A stretch of DNA of 64,000 nucleotides from Streptococcus suis (lineage in GTDB: Bacteria; Bacillota; Bacilli; Lactobacillales; Streptococcaceae), in the NCBI RefSeq assembly GCF_016775005.1, contig NZ_JAEUXI010000005.1:62001-126000 (forward strand), in the 5' to 3' direction. A program made the translations under genes and the position numbers. The notes under the pieces are model-generated. The model was not told where the DNA came from and searched no databases. It saw nothing but the letters and a program-made list of their open reading frames with translations. Of this stretch, positions 8,340-17,818 are shown piece after piece. Numbering within the stretch: the first letter of the stretch is position 1; every line of letters begins with the position of its first letter.

Positions 8340-8357
8340 TGTCAATTATATCTGACA
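8340..8357. promoter_or_regulatory. XRE operator 1
   Basis: TGTCAATTATATCTGACA, an 18-base dyad lying immediately upstream of the regulator's ribosome site. First of three similar sites spaced 56 and 55 bases apart. Confidence 0.7.
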
Positions 8358-8395
8358 CACTAGTGTAAAAAAATGTGGGACGTCTCCCATTTGAT

Positions 8396-8413
8396 TGTCA
8401 ATTATATACGACA
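8396..8413. promoter_or_regulatory. XRE operator 2
   Basis: TGTCAATTATATACGACA, sharing 16 of 18 bases with operator 1. It lies in the divergent region between the XRE operon and rsmH. Confidence 0.7.
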
Positions 8414-8450
8414 TATCTTGTGATATTAGTATATACAATTTTATAAACGG

Positions 8451-8468
8451 TGTCAACTATATTTGACA
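8451..8468. promoter_or_regulatory. XRE operator 3
   Basis: TGTCAACTATATTTGACA, the most symmetrical of the three (arms TGTCAA/TTGACA). It lies about 45 bases upstream of the rsmH -10 element, so the regulator could also influence the dcw promoter. Confidence 0.7.
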
Positions 8469-8510
8469 AATTTCTTGCAACAGTTTTCGACTTCTTTTTG
8501 AATCAATTTG

Positions 8511-8519
8511 TGGTACAAT
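8511..8519 (+). promoter_or_regulatory. Extended -10 promoter of rsmH/dcw cluster
   Basis: TGG-TACAAT extended -10 with no clear -35. Transcription should begin about base 8526, only a few bases before the ATG at 8529, and no Shine-Dalgarno is present. The first transcript may be nearly leaderless. Confidence 0.5.
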
Positions 8520-8528
8520 AGATAAGAT

Positions 8529-9479
8529 ATGAGCAAGGAATTTAATCACACTACTGTGCTTTTGCACGAAACAGTAGATATGTTAGACATCAAACCAAAT
8601 GGAATTTATGTAGATGCTACCTTGGGTGGGGCAGGTCATAGTGAGTACCTTTTGAGTAAGCTGACGGATGGAGGGCATCTCTATGCCTTTGACCAGGATC
8701 AGACGGCCATCGACCATGCCCAAATCCGCTTAGCAACCTACATTGAAAAGGGGCAGGTGACCTTTATCCAGGACAATTTCCGCAATCTCAAGGCCCGCTT
8801 GGCAGAGCTTGGGGTGACAGAGATTGATGGAATTTGTTATGATCTTGGTGTATCTAGTCCGCAGTTGGATGAGCGGGAGCGTGGTTTTTCTTACAAACAA
8901 GATGCTCCGCTTGATATGCGAATGGACCGTGATGGTCTGTTGACGGCCTATGATGTGGTCAACAACTATGACTACCATGATTTGGTACGGATTTTTTTCA
9001 AGTATGGTGAGGATAAATTTTCCAAACAGATTGCTCGTAAAATCGAACAGGCACGTGCCATCAAACCTATTGAAACGACAACTGAGTTGGCAGAACTAAT
9101 CAAGTCTGCTAAGCCAGCCAAGGAACTCAAGAAGAAGGGCCATCCTGCCAAGCAGATTTTTCAAGCCATTCGGATTGAAGTCAATGATGAATTAGGTGCG
9201 GCGGATGAGTCTATCCAGCAGGCAATTGATCTCTTGGCTTTGGATGGACGTATCTCTGTCATTACCTTCCATTCCTTGGAAGATCGTCTGACCAAACAAC
9301 TCTTTAAGGAAGCCAGTACTATTGATGTGCCCAAAGGCTTGCCTTTTATTCCAGAAGACTTAAAGGCGCCGCTAGAGTTGGTCAACCGCAAGCCGATTTT
9401 GCCAAGTCAGGAAGAATTGGAAGCCAATAACCGGGCACATTCAGCTAAATTGCGTGTAGCCAAAAAAGTGCATCAGTAA
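8529..9479 (+). CDS. rsmH: 16S rRNA (cytosine1402-N4)-methyltransferase RsmH
   Basis: SAM-dependent enzyme methylating N4 of C1402 in 16S rRNA at the ribosomal P site. The N-terminus [13 protein letters not shown] and the SAM-binding segment [16 protein letters not shown] are typical. Other conserved blocks are [50 protein letters not shown] and [15 protein letters not shown]. It has 316 residues, standard length. It opens the dcw (division and cell wall) cluster and is followed 15 bases later by ftsL. The start lacks a visible ribosome site. Confidence 0.97.
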   Translation: MSKEFNHTTVLLHETVDMLDIKPNGIYVDATLGGAGHSEYLLSKLTDGGHLYAFDQDQTAIDHAQIRLATYIEKGQVTFIQDNFRNLKARLAELGVTEIDGICYDLGVSSPQLDERERGFSYKQDAPLDMRMDRDGLLTAYDVVNNYDYHDLVRIFFKYGEDKFSKQIARKIEQARAIKPIETTTELAELIKSAKPAKELKKKGHPAKQIFQAIRIEVNDELGAADESIQQAIDLLALDGRISVITFHSLEDRLTKQLFKEASTIDVPKGLPFIPEDLKAPLELVNRKPILPSQEELEANNRAHSAKLRVAKKVHQ

Positions 9480-9494
9480 AGAAAGTGAAGCGAC

Positions 9495-9818
9495 ATGTTA
9501 CAAGATAATCGTCGGGAAGCGACTATGAAGGTGATTGGAAATAAAATCAAGACCTTTAGTCGTGTTGAAAAAGCATTCTATGGAAGTATCGTGGTGACAG
9601 GCTTGGTCTTGGCCATCGGAATCGTCTTTATGCAGACCCGTTTGTTACAGGTCCAGTCGGATATGGCTCGAATCAATCAAGAAATTTCTGCTAAGCAGGT
9701 CGAGATTGACGATGCCAAACAAGCTGTCAATGAGTTGACCCGTTCTGCTCGATTGTTGGAAATCGCAGAGAAGGAAGGCTTGTCTTATAATAATGACAAT
9801 ATCGGGGTTGCAAATTAA
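9495..9818 (+). CDS. ftsL: Cell division protein FtsL
   Basis: Bitopic membrane protein of the divisome that pairs with FtsB/DivIC and supports the septal synthase. It has a short basic cytoplasmic N-terminus, one membrane segment (SIVVTGLVLAIGIVFMQ, residues about 30-46) and a coiled-coil extracellular part (ARINQEISAKQVEIDDAKQAVNEL). At 107 residues it matches streptococcal FtsL. The stop codon overlaps the pbp2X start by one base (TAATG). An in-frame ATG at 9525 is a weaker alternative start. Confidence 0.93.
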   Translation: MLQDNRREATMKVIGNKIKTFSRVEKAFYGSIVVTGLVLAIGIVFMQTRLLQVQSDMARINQEISAKQVEIDDAKQAVNELTRSARLLEIAEKEGLSYNNDNIGVAN

Positions 9819-12076
9819 TGGCAAGAAAAAAGAAGAATCGTCTCTTAACATATATTTTGCGGAAACGCTTTATTCCATCAAAAAACCGTCGGAGGGTGGG
9901 GCAGACTCTCATCCTTTTGACGGTCTTCGTATTTTGCCTCTTTTTGGTTAACTTTGCTGTAATTATTGGGACAGATAGTAAATTTGGTGTTGATTTGTCA
10001 GAAGCTGCCAAAAAAGTGCACCAAACGGAGGTAACTGTCCAGGCAAAACGTGGGACCATATATGATCGGACGGGTAAGCCAATTGCGGAGGACTCGACAA
10101 CCTATACTGTCTATGCCATCATTGATACCAGCTATGTGTCTGCTTTGAAAGAGGTCCTCTATGTGCAAGCTAGTCAGTTCAGTAAGGTCGCTGAGATTTT
10201 TGAGAAAAATCTTGGGATGGAAAAGGACTATGTACTGCAACAATTGAATATGAACAATTTGAAGCAGGTCTATTTTGGAACTTTGGGAAAAAATATTTCT
10301 TACAGTACCATGACCACAATCCAAGAAGAGATGGAAACGGCTGGTATCAAGGGGATTTCCTTCTCAGCAAGTCCAGGTCGTCTTTATCCTGAAGGGGATT
10401 TTGCTTCCAATTTTATCGGCCTAGCCAACCCTGTTGAAAACAAAGATGGCAGTTATAGTTTGAGTGGAGCTATGGGGATGGAGTACTATCTCAATGATAT
10501 TCTCTCTGGGCAAGATGGAAAGATTATCTATGAAAAAGATAGTGCTGGCCGCATCTATCCTGGAACAGAAAATGTCCAAGTGAAGGCGGTGGATGGAAAA
10601 GATGTTTATACAACCATTTCTGCAGACCTCCAACGCTCCCTAGAAACAAACATGGATGTCTTCTTTGAAGAAACCAGTGGTAAGTATGCTAGTGCGACTT
10701 TAGTAGCAGCTAAAACAGGTGAGATTTTGGCAACAACTCAACGTCCAAGTTATAATCCAGATACTAAAGAAGGCATGGACAATGAAGACTTGCTCAACTA
10801 TTCTCTTCTTTACCAAGCCAACTTTGAGCCAGGTTCAACTATGAAAGTCATGACTCTGGCTTCTGCGATTGACAATGGAACTTTTGACCCCAATCAAACC
10901 TACTACAATGACCAGTATGTCATTGCCGATGCAACCATCAAGGACTGGGAAGTCAACGCGGGGGGTAGTGCAAAGATTATGACCATGGCTCAAGGTTTTG
11001 CCTTCTCGAGTAACATTGGGATGACTATGTTAGAGCAGCAGATGGGGGATGAAACCTGGTTGAATTACCTCAATAAGTTCCGCTTTGGTTTCCCCACTCG
11101 TTTTGGGATGGGGGATGAGACAGGTGGACTTTTGCCAGGCGATAACATTGTTACTATAGCGATGTCCTCTTTTGGACAGGGGATTTCTGTGACGCAAACA
11201 CAGATGTTGCGGGCTTTTTCGGCCATCGCAAACAATGGAGTTATGATTCAACCCAAGTATATCTCTGCGGTTTATGATCCCAACACAGCTTCTGTGCGGG
11301 TTGGTGAGCCAGAAGAAATGGGGAAACCAGTTTCGGAAGAAGCTGCGGATCAGACCTTGAATCACATGGTGACAGTGGGAACAGATCCTTATTTTGGAAC
11401 CCTGTATGCTCCGAGCTTAGCTCAACCTGTTATTAATGTTGATGGATATAACATTGCTGTTAAATCCGGTACCGCTCAAATTGCCAAAGATGATGGAACT
11501 GGATATATGAGTGGCAGTCACGATACAATAAATTCGATTGTTGCCATGATTCCGGCGGAGGATCCTGAATTTATTATGTATGTTACAGTTCAACAACCCC
11601 AAACTTTTAATGGAATTCACTGGCGGGATATTGTGACTCCGTCTTTGAAAGAAGCCATGCTACTGAAAGATAGTTTGAGTTTGACTGAACCAGCTGTCCA
11701 GTTGACAAGCATTGGTCAAGAAACAGAATATGTCTTGGAAGATATCATCGGGCATTCACCTGGTGCTACAGCAGAAGAATTGCGTCGTCAGTTGGTGCAA
11801 CCGATTATTTTGGGGAATGGCTCTGAAATCACCAAGGTTTCTGTTAAGACCGGTAGTAATCTTGCGGCCAATCAGCAAATTTTGCTTTTGACAGACAATT
11901 TCACCACCCTACCAGATCTCTATGGCTGGACCCAGGAAAATGTGGATGTTTTTGCCAAGTGGACGGGAATTGAAATTGTTTACAAAGGGTCGGGCAGCAA
12001 GGTCGCAAAGCAAAGTGTGGAAATCGGCAAGAAGCTGGATTCGATCAAAAAAATTACCATTACTTTAGGAGAATAA
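9818..12076 (+). CDS. pbp2X: Penicillin-binding protein 2X (septal transpeptidase)
   Basis: Class B transpeptidase cross-linking peptidoglycan at the septum, partner of FtsW and FtsL. It has one N-terminal membrane anchor ([20 protein letters not shown]), a dimerisation domain starting [16 protein letters not shown], and the penicillin-binding domain with S340-T-M-K343, S397-S-N399 and K549-S-G-T552. Two C-terminal PASTA repeats run from about residue 628 to 752. The active-site motifs have the unaltered family form; low-affinity variants in pneumococcus often change the residues after the catalytic Ser. Length 752. Confidence 0.97.
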   Translation: MARKKKNRLLTYILRKRFIPSKNRRRVGQTLILLTVFVFCLFLVNFAVIIGTDSKFGVDLSEAAKKVHQTEVTVQAKRGTIYDRTGKPIAEDSTTYTVYAIIDTSYVSALKEVLYVQASQFSKVAEIFEKNLGMEKDYVLQQLNMNNLKQVYFGTLGKNISYSTMTTIQEEMETAGIKGISFSASPGRLYPEGDFASNFIGLANPVENKDGSYSLSGAMGMEYYLNDILSGQDGKIIYEKDSAGRIYPGTENVQVKAVDGKDVYTTISADLQRSLETNMDVFFEETSGKYASATLVAAKTGEILATTQRPSYNPDTKEGMDNEDLLNYSLLYQANFEPGSTMKVMTLASAIDNGTFDPNQTYYNDQYVIADATIKDWEVNAGGSAKIMTMAQGFAFSSNIGMTMLEQQMGDETWLNYLNKFRFGFPTRFGMGDETGGLLPGDNIVTIAMSSFGQGISVTQTQMLRAFSAIANNGVMIQPKYISAVYDPNTASVRVGEPEEMGKPVSEEAADQTLNHMVTVGTDPYFGTLYAPSLAQPVINVDGYNIAVKSGTAQIAKDDGTGYMSGSHDTINSIVAMIPAEDPEFIMYVTVQQPQTFNGIHWRDIVTPSLKEAMLLKDSLSLTEPAVQLTSIGQETEYVLEDIIGHSPGATAEELRRQLVQPIILGNGSEITKVSVKTGSNLAANQQILLLTDNFTTLPDLYGWTQENVDVFAKWTGIEIVYKGSGSKVAKQSVEIGKKLDSIKKITITLGE

Positions 12077-12077
12077 G

Positions 12078-13079
12078 ATGTTAAACGGACTCTTTGCGGG
12101 TCTAGTAGCCTTTCTCATGACTGTGCTACTGATTCCGCAATTCATTACTTTTTATCAACGCAAGCGAATTGAAGGGCAGCAGATGCATGAAGATGTGAAG
12201 CAACACCAATTCAAGGCGGGCACACCGACTATGGGAGGGACTGTTTTCCTAGTAGTGGCAATTCTTGTGAGCCTGGTTTTTGCTTGGCAGTCACGCATGT
12301 TGACGGGTGGCGTATTGGCTATTCTCTTCATCTTGGCTCTATATGGTTTGGTTGGTTTCTTGGATGATTTTTTGAAAATTTTCCGAAAAATCAATGAAGG
12401 ATTGAATCCCAAACAAAAGCTGGCTCTGCAGATTTTGGGTGGTATCGTCTTTTATATGGTTCATATTCAAGCAGCGGGAATCTCTGGAGAACTCAATGTC
12501 TTTGGGCACTTCTTGCAATTGGGGCCTCTCTATTTTCCATTTGTTCTGTTTTGGTTGGTTGGTTTTTCCAATGCGGTCAATTTGACGGATGGGATTGATG
12601 GACTTGCTTCCATCTCCGTTGTGATTAGCTTAGCTACCTACTCGGTCATTGCCTATCACGATCACAAGTTTGATATCTTGTTGGTATGCTTGACCATGAT
12701 TGGTGGTTTGCTTGGGTTCTTTGTCTTCAACCGCAAACCTGCTAAAATCTTCATGGGAGATGTGGGGAGTCTTGCTCTTGGTGGCATGTTAGCAACCATT
12801 TCCATTGCTCTTCGTGTGGAATGGACCCTTTTGTTAGTCGGATTGGTCTATGTCTTGGAAACCTCTTCTGTTATGCTTCAAGTATCGTATTTCAAATACA
12901 CTAAAAAGCGTTTTGGCGAAGGGCGTCGGATTTTCCGAATGACCCCTTTCCATCATCACTTGGAACTAGGTGGTCTAACAGGTAAGGGTGAAAAATGGAG
13001 TGAGTGGCAAGTGGACTTCTTTCTTTGGGGTCTGGGGTTGGCGATGAGCCTTCTGACCTTAGCCATTCTCTATTTATAG
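12078..13079 (+). CDS. mraY: Phospho-N-acetylmuramoyl-pentapeptide-transferase MraY
   Basis: Polytopic enzyme that loads UDP-MurNAc-pentapeptide onto undecaprenyl phosphate, forming lipid I. About ten membrane spans. Conserved landmarks include [22 protein letters not shown], the catalytic [13 protein letters not shown] and [19 protein letters not shown], then the His-rich loop [13 protein letters not shown]. 333 residues. It begins one base after the pbp2X stop, within the same operon, and is followed by a terminator. In streptococci the dcw cluster commonly ends here, the later mur genes lying elsewhere. Confidence 0.97.
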   Translation: MLNGLFAGLVAFLMTVLLIPQFITFYQRKRIEGQQMHEDVKQHQFKAGTPTMGGTVFLVVAILVSLVFAWQSRMLTGGVLAILFILALYGLVGFLDDFLKIFRKINEGLNPKQKLALQILGGIVFYMVHIQAAGISGELNVFGHFLQLGPLYFPFVLFWLVGFSNAVNLTDGIDGLASISVVISLATYSVIAYHDHKFDILLVCLTMIGGLLGFFVFNRKPAKIFMGDVGSLALGGMLATISIALRVEWTLLLVGLVYVLETSSVMLQVSYFKYTKKRFGEGRRIFRMTPFHHHLELGGLTGKGEKWSEWQVDFFLWGLGLAMSLLTLAILYL

Positions 13080-13088
13080 GAATGTAGA

Positions 13089-13110
13089 AACAGCAGTCTC
13101 TGCTGTTTTT
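13089..13110 (+). terminator. Terminator of dcw cluster
   Basis: Stem AACAGCAG / CTGCTGTT with a 3-base loop and T-tail. The extended -10 of the next gene follows within two bases. Confidence 0.85.
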
Positions 13111-13111
13111 G

Positions 13112-13120
13112 TGTTATAAT
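13112..13120 (+). promoter_or_regulatory. Extended -10 promoter of DEAD-box helicase
   Basis: TGT-TATAAT at 13112-13120; any -35 would lie inside the preceding terminator hairpin. Confidence 0.6.
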
Positions 13121-13146
13121 GAAAAGAAGTAGAAAAAGAGGGACTT

Positions 13147-14490
13147 ATGAAATTTACAGAACTACCATTGAAGCCTTATATTCAAGAGGCCTTAGCAGAC
13201 ATTAAATTTGTAACGGCGACAGAAGTTCAGGAAAAATTGATTCCTGTTGTCCTGTCTGGTCGCGACTTGATTGGGGAATCTAAAACTGGATCTGGAAAAA
13301 CCCATACATTTTTGTTGCCTATTTTCCAGCAACTTCAGGAAGATTTGGATCAGGTTCAGGCAGTTATCACAGCACCATCTCGTGAGTTGGCGACGCAGAT
13401 TTACCAAGCAGCGCGCCAATTGGCCAGTCATTCTGAGACAGAAGTGCGGGTGGTCAACTATGTTGGTGGGACAGATAAAAACCGTCAAATTGACAAGCTA
13501 CAAGCAGGTCAACCCCACATTGTCATTGGAACACCTGGCCGCATTTACGATTTGGTTAAATCAGGTGATTTAGCCATCCACAAGGCAAAGACCTTTGTGG
13601 TTGATGAAGCGGATATGACCCTCGACATGGGCTTTTTGGAAACAGTTGACAAGATTGCAGGCAGCCTGCCAAAAAACCTTCAATTTTTGGTCTTTTCAGC
13701 GACCATTCCGCAAAAATTGCAACCATTTTTGAAAAAATATCTGTCCAACCCTGTATTGGAACAAATTAAGACCAAGACGGTTATTTCAGATACGATTGAA
13801 AACTGGTTGATTTCGACCAAGGGTCGTGATCGTAATGCGCAAATTTTGGAAGCGACTCGACTCATGCAGCCCTATCTGGTGATGATTTTTGTCAATACCA
13901 AAACACGGGCAGATGAATTGCACAGCTATCTGACTGCCAACGGCTTACGGGTTGCCAAGATTCACGGAGATATTCCTCCACGCGAGCGCAAACGGATCAT
14001 GAATCAGGTGAAAAATCTGGATTATCAGTACATTGTCGCAACGGATTTGGCGGCGCGTGGGATTGATATCGAAGGGGTGAGTCATGTTATCAATGATGCG
14101 ATTCCGCAAGATCTTTCCTTCTTTGTTCACCGAGTAGGTCGGACTGGCCGCAATGGCTTGTCAGGGATTGCCATTACCTTCTATCAACCAAGTGATGATG
14201 CTGATATTCGTGAATTGGAAAAAATCAATATCAAGTTTCTTCCAAAAGAGATGAGAGATGGCGAATTTAAGGACAGCTATGACCGTGATCGTCGGGTCAA
14301 TCGTGAGAAGAAAACGGAACAGCTGGACATAGAGATGATCGGTCTCGTTAAAAAGAAAAAGAAAAAAATCAAGCCGGGCTACAAGAAAAAAATCAAGTGG
14401 GCTGTTGATGAGAAGCGCAGAAAGACCAAACGTGTGGAGGCTCGTGCCAAGGGACGGGCAGAGCGTAAGGCTAAGCGCCAGACCTTTTAG
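13147..14490 (+). CDS. cshB: DEAD-box ATP-dependent RNA helicase (CshB-like)
   Basis: RNA helicase probably acting in ribosome assembly or RNA turnover, especially at low temperature. Motifs in order: Q-motif region FVTATEVQEKLIP, Walker A ESKTGSGKTHTF, PSRELATQIY, TPGRIYDLV, DEAD variant VVDEADMTLDMGF, SAT (FSATIPQKL), then the RecA2 motifs VATDLAARGIDIEGVSHVIN and HRVGRTGRNG. A strongly basic tail (residues about 395-447) should bind RNA. 447 residues, one gene with its own promoter. The CshB label is by length and tail and is less certain than the family. Confidence 0.88.
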   Translation: MKFTELPLKPYIQEALADIKFVTATEVQEKLIPVVLSGRDLIGESKTGSGKTHTFLLPIFQQLQEDLDQVQAVITAPSRELATQIYQAARQLASHSETEVRVVNYVGGTDKNRQIDKLQAGQPHIVIGTPGRIYDLVKSGDLAIHKAKTFVVDEADMTLDMGFLETVDKIAGSLPKNLQFLVFSATIPQKLQPFLKKYLSNPVLEQIKTKTVISDTIENWLISTKGRDRNAQILEATRLMQPYLVMIFVNTKTRADELHSYLTANGLRVAKIHGDIPPRERKRIMNQVKNLDYQYIVATDLAARGIDIEGVSHVINDAIPQDLSFFVHRVGRTGRNGLSGIAITFYQPSDDADIRELEKINIKFLPKEMRDGEFKDSYDRDRRVNREKKTEQLDIEMIGLVKKKKKKIKPGYKKKIKWAVDEKRRKTKRVEARAKGRAERKAKRQTF

Positions 14491-14505
14491 GAGGCTTAGT
14501 AGGGG

Positions 14506-14733
14506 ATGATATTTGAATCCATTTTGGGACTTTATCTTCAGAGTTTATTACTGACGATTGTCTTTATGGTTGTGGTGAGTGGCTTTTGGTTTCTGGGACG
14601 CATGATTCGAAGGGCAGACAAGACCGTTCAGGAACGCCAAGATGCCCTCTATGATTTGATGATGATCAATGTCATGACCATCCCCATCCTTTCCTTTGGG
14701 GTACTGGGTGTATTATTGATGCTAAAAGCTTAG
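14506..14733 (+). CDS. DUF4059 family small membrane protein
   Basis: A 75-residue protein with two hydrophobic segments (LQSLLLTIVFMVVVSGFWFLG and MTIPILSFGVLGVLLMLKA) separated by a charged loop RRADKTVQERQDALYD. It matches the small DUF4059 proteins that streptococci encode just ahead of thioredoxin reductase. It lies 15 bases after the helicase gene and 12 bases before trxB, so it is probably co-transcribed. Function unknown. Confidence 0.8.
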   Translation: MIFESILGLYLQSLLLTIVFMVVVSGFWFLGRMIRRADKTVQERQDALYDLMMINVMTIPILSFGVLGVLLMLKA

Positions 14734-14745
14734 AGAGGAAATTCT

Positions 14746-15663
14746 ATGTACGATACGATAGTGGTTGGAGCAGGACCTGCTGGAATGACAGCAGCGCTCT
14801 ACGCAGGACGAAGCAACCTCAAGGTTGCCCTTTTGGAACGCGGCATTTACGGCGGCCAAATGAACAATACAGCTGAAATTGAAAATTATCCAGGTTACGA
14901 ACATATTTCCGGTCCAGCATTGGCGGAAAAAATGTTTGAACCCCTGGAAAAATTTGGTGTGGAGCACTTATTTGGTACCATGACCAAGTTGGAGCTTGAT
15001 GGACCAATCAAAAAAATTCACACAGAAGATGGCATTCTTGAAGCCAAGACAGTGATTCTGGCTATGGGAGCCAAGCACAGATTATTGGGCATTCCAGGAG
15101 AAGATACCTACAATAGCCGTGGTGTATCTTACTGTGCAGTCTGCGACGGCGCCTTTTTCCGCGGGCAAAACCTCTTGGTGGTCGGTGGAGGAGACTCAGC
15201 AGTCGAAGAGGCACTCTTTTTGACTCAGTTTGCGGAAACTGTGACCATTGTTCACCGTCGTGACCAATTGCGTGCACAAAAAGTCATTCAGGACCGCGCT
15301 TTTGCCAATGAGAAAATCAAGTTTATCTGGGACAGCGTGGTAGAAGAGATCCAAGGGGATGACCTTCGAGTACAAGAAGTGGTCATCAAGAATGTCAAAA
15401 CTGGTGAAGTCAGTCAACAGGCTTTCGGTGGTGTCTTTATCTATGTTGGTTTAGATGCTATGACAGAATCGGTAACTGATTTGGGCATTACAGATGAAGC
15501 AGGTTGGATTATCACAGACCAAGATATGGAGACGACGATCCCAGGTGTGTTTGCAATCGGTGATGTACGTCAGAAACAACTGCGCCAGATAACGACAGCG
15601 GTTGGTGAGGGTGCTCAAGCAGGCCAAGGGGTATACAACTACCTGACAGAACATGCAAACTAG
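14746..15663 (+). CDS. trxB: Thioredoxin reductase
   Basis: FAD enzyme that transfers electrons from NADPH to thioredoxin, maintaining cytosolic thiols. FAD motif VVGAGPAGMTAALYA at the N-terminus, redox-active pair in YCAVCDGAFF, NADPH-binding VVGGGDSAVEEALFL and the C-terminal FAD motif VFAIGDVRQKQLRQI. 305 residues, as usual for the low-molecular-weight class. AGAGG precedes the ATG. It sits between the DUF4059 gene and yceD in one transcription unit. Confidence 0.97.
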   Translation: MYDTIVVGAGPAGMTAALYAGRSNLKVALLERGIYGGQMNNTAEIENYPGYEHISGPALAEKMFEPLEKFGVEHLFGTMTKLELDGPIKKIHTEDGILEAKTVILAMGAKHRLLGIPGEDTYNSRGVSYCAVCDGAFFRGQNLLVVGGGDSAVEEALFLTQFAETVTIVHRRDQLRAQKVIQDRAFANEKIKFIWDSVVEEIQGDDLRVQEVVIKNVKTGEVSQQAFGGVFIYVGLDAMTESVTDLGITDEAGWIITDQDMETTIPGVFAIGDVRQKQLRQITTAVGEGAQAGQGVYNYLTEHAN

Positions 15664-15672
15664 GAGATAATC

Positions 15673-16221
15673 ATGTTTCATATTTATGATATTCAAAAAA
15701 ATCCAGACGGCATTTCATTTCAGAAAACTCTGGTTCTCCAAGATGAGATTCAGACTCGTAACCGAGAGGTCTTGGGTCTCTCGCCTGTCCAAGTTGAAGG
15801 AAATGTCCGCTTTGAGTCCGGTTTTTACTTTTTGGATTACCAGATGACCTATACCATTACCTTGGCGTCAAGCCGTTCCATGGAGCCAGTTGTTTTGGAA
15901 GAATCCTATCCTGTCAACGAACTCTTTGTAGCCAGCGAAGCGGCTCTAAAGGAGCAGGACTTAATCGATGAAGATATGGTCTTGGTCATTGAGGATGATC
16001 AGATTGTTTTGGAAGAAAGCGTTGCGGATAACATCTTACTCAACATTCCGATCAAGGTCCTGACCCCAGAAGAAGCTGCAGGAAGTGATATGCCATCAGG
16101 TGCCAACTGGTCAGTCTTGACAGAGGATGATTTCAAACAAGAAGTGCAAGAAAAGAAAGAGGCCAATAGCCCCTTTGCACAATTACAAGGCTTGTTTGCA
16201 GATGGGGAAGAGACAGAATAG
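15673..16221 (+). CDS. yceD: YceD family (DUF177) protein
   Basis: A 182-residue protein of the DUF177 family, linked in bacteria and plastids to 23S rRNA processing and commonly found next to rpmF. Recognisable features are an N-terminal beta-rich part (VQVEGNVRFESGFYFLDYQMTYTI), the segment ESVADNILLNIPIKVL and a C-terminal acidic tail ending FAQLQGLFADGEE. rpmF is not adjacent here; the gene is nine bases behind trxB. A gnd promoter follows directly. Confidence 0.82.
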   Translation: MFHIYDIQKNPDGISFQKTLVLQDEIQTRNREVLGLSPVQVEGNVRFESGFYFLDYQMTYTITLASSRSMEPVVLEESYPVNELFVASEAALKEQDLIDEDMVLVIEDDQIVLEESVADNILLNIPIKVLTPEEAAGSDMPSGANWSVLTEDDFKQEVQEKKEANSPFAQLQGLFADGEETE

Positions 16222-16249
16222 TTTGGGTGATTAAATTATCTGAAAATTC

Positions 16250-16278
16250 TTGTCAATTCATGCAAACAGGTGTATAAT
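16250..16278 (+). promoter_or_regulatory. Promoter of gnd
   Basis: TTGTCA, 17-base spacer, TATAAT with an upstream TG; ribosome site AGGAG follows at about 16298. Confidence 0.85.
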
Positions 16279-16310
16279 AAAAGAGATACAAACGAATAGG
16301 AGTAAACTTC

Positions 16311-17738
16311 ATGACAAAAGCAAACTTTGGTGTTGTAGGGATGGCTGTAATGGGCCGGAACTTGGCCCTCAACGTAGAATCTCGTGGCTATACAGTAGCG
16401 ATTTACAACCGTTCAGCAGATAAAACGGAAGATGTAGTAGCCAGCAACCCAGGTAAAAACTTGGTTCCAAGCTACGATGTTGAAAGCTTTGTAAAATCAA
16501 TTGAAACCCCACGCCGTATCATGCTTATGGTGCAGGCTGGTCCTGGTACTGATGCAACCATTCAAGCCCTCTTGCCACACTTGGACAAGGGTGATATCTT
16601 GATTGACGGTGGAAATACCTTCTACGAAGATACCATTCGCCGTTCAGCAGAGCTGGCAGACTCAGGCATCAACTTCATCGGTACAGGTGTATCAGGTGGT
16701 GAAAAAGGTGCCCTTGAAGGCCCGTCTATCATGCCAGGTGGACAAAAAGAAGCCTATGAATTGGTAGCTGATGTCTTGGAAGAAATCTCAGCTAAAGCTC
16801 CAGAAGATGGAGCACCATGTGTGACTTATATCGGTCCAGATGGAGCTGGTCACTACGTAAAAATGGTCCACAACGGTATCGAGTATGGCGACATGCAATT
16901 GATTGCAGAGTCATATGACCTCATGCAACACTTACTCGGTTTGTCAGTAGATGAAATGGCTGACATCTTCACTGAGTGGAACAAGGGTGAATTGGATAGC
17001 TACTTGATTGAAATCACAGCTGACATTTTGAAACGCAAGGACGACCAAGGTCAAGATGGTCCAGTTGTTGACTACATCATGGATGCTGCTGGTAACAAGG
17101 GCACTGGTAAATGGACTAGCCAATCATCTCTTGACTTAGGTGTGCCATTGTCACTGATTACAGAATCTGTATTTGCTCGCTATATCTCAACCTACAAAGA
17201 TGAGCGTGTGGCAGCAAGCAAGGTCCTTCCAAAACCAGCTCCGTTTGCATACGAAGGCGACAAGGCTGAATTGGTTGAAAAAATTCGTCAAGCATTGTAC
17301 TTCTCAAAAATCATGTCTTACGCACAAGGTTTTGCACAATTGCGTGTTGCTTCTAAAGAAAACAACTGGAACTTGCCATTCGGTGAAATCGCAAAAATCT
17401 GGCGTGCAGGTTGTATCATCCGCGCTCGCTTCTTGCAAAAAATTACAGATGCCTACGGACGTGATGAAGACTTGGCAAACTTGCTCTTGGATGAATACTT
17501 CCTTGATATCACTGCAAAATACCAACAAGCTGTTCGTGATGTCGTAACCCTAGCTGTTCAGGCAGGTGTGCCTGTCCCAACCTTCTCTGCAGCGATTACC
17601 TACTTTGATAGCTACCGTGCAGAAAACTTACCAGCTAACTTAATCCAAGCACAACGTGACTACTTCGGTGCTCACACATATAACCGTAAAGACAAAGAAG
17701 GTGTCTTCCACTACGATTGGTATAGCGAATCAAAATAA
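16311..17738 (+). CDS. gnd: 6-phosphogluconate dehydrogenase, decarboxylating
   Basis: Third enzyme of the oxidative pentose phosphate pathway: 6-phosphogluconate plus NADP gives ribulose 5-phosphate, CO2 and NADPH. N-terminal Rossmann motif [15 protein letters not shown], the NADP-binding NRS, and the signature [23 protein letters not shown] containing the catalytic Lys. 475 residues. Codon use is strikingly optimised, as for a highly expressed gene. It is followed by the RitR-type regulator gene, the same order as in pneumococcus. Confidence 0.97.
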   Translation: MTKANFGVVGMAVMGRNLALNVESRGYTVAIYNRSADKTEDVVASNPGKNLVPSYDVESFVKSIETPRRIMLMVQAGPGTDATIQALLPHLDKGDILIDGGNTFYEDTIRRSAELADSGINFIGTGVSGGEKGALEGPSIMPGGQKEAYELVADVLEEISAKAPEDGAPCVTYIGPDGAGHYVKMVHNGIEYGDMQLIAESYDLMQHLLGLSVDEMADIFTEWNKGELDSYLIEITADILKRKDDQGQDGPVVDYIMDAAGNKGTGKWTSQSSLDLGVPLSLITESVFARYISTYKDERVAASKVLPKPAPFAYEGDKAELVEKIRQALYFSKIMSYAQGFAQLRVASKENNWNLPFGEIAKIWRAGCIIRARFLQKITDAYGRDEDLANLLLDEYFLDITAKYQQAVRDVVTLAVQAGVPVPTFSAAITYFDSYRAENLPANLIQAQRDYFGAHTYNRKDKEGVFHYDWYSESK

Positions 17739-17745
17739 ACAGAAT

Positions 17746-17769
17746 GGGCGTGCAAGCGCCCTTCTTTCT
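17746..17769 (+). terminator. Weak terminator or attenuator after gnd
   Basis: Short stem GGGCG / CGCCC with six-base loop, then TTCTTTCT. The regulator gene starts 50 bases later with no clear promoter of its own, so partial read-through from gnd is likely. Confidence 0.5.
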
Positions 17770-17818
17770 AATTTGCCGCTGCCAATCCCGACTGATAGAG
17801 AGAACGATGAAAGAGAAT

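Noticed and set aside
17744..17818. Longer start for the RitR-type regulator
   Set aside because: It would begin inside the gnd terminator hairpin, and alignment with RitR places the start at 17819.
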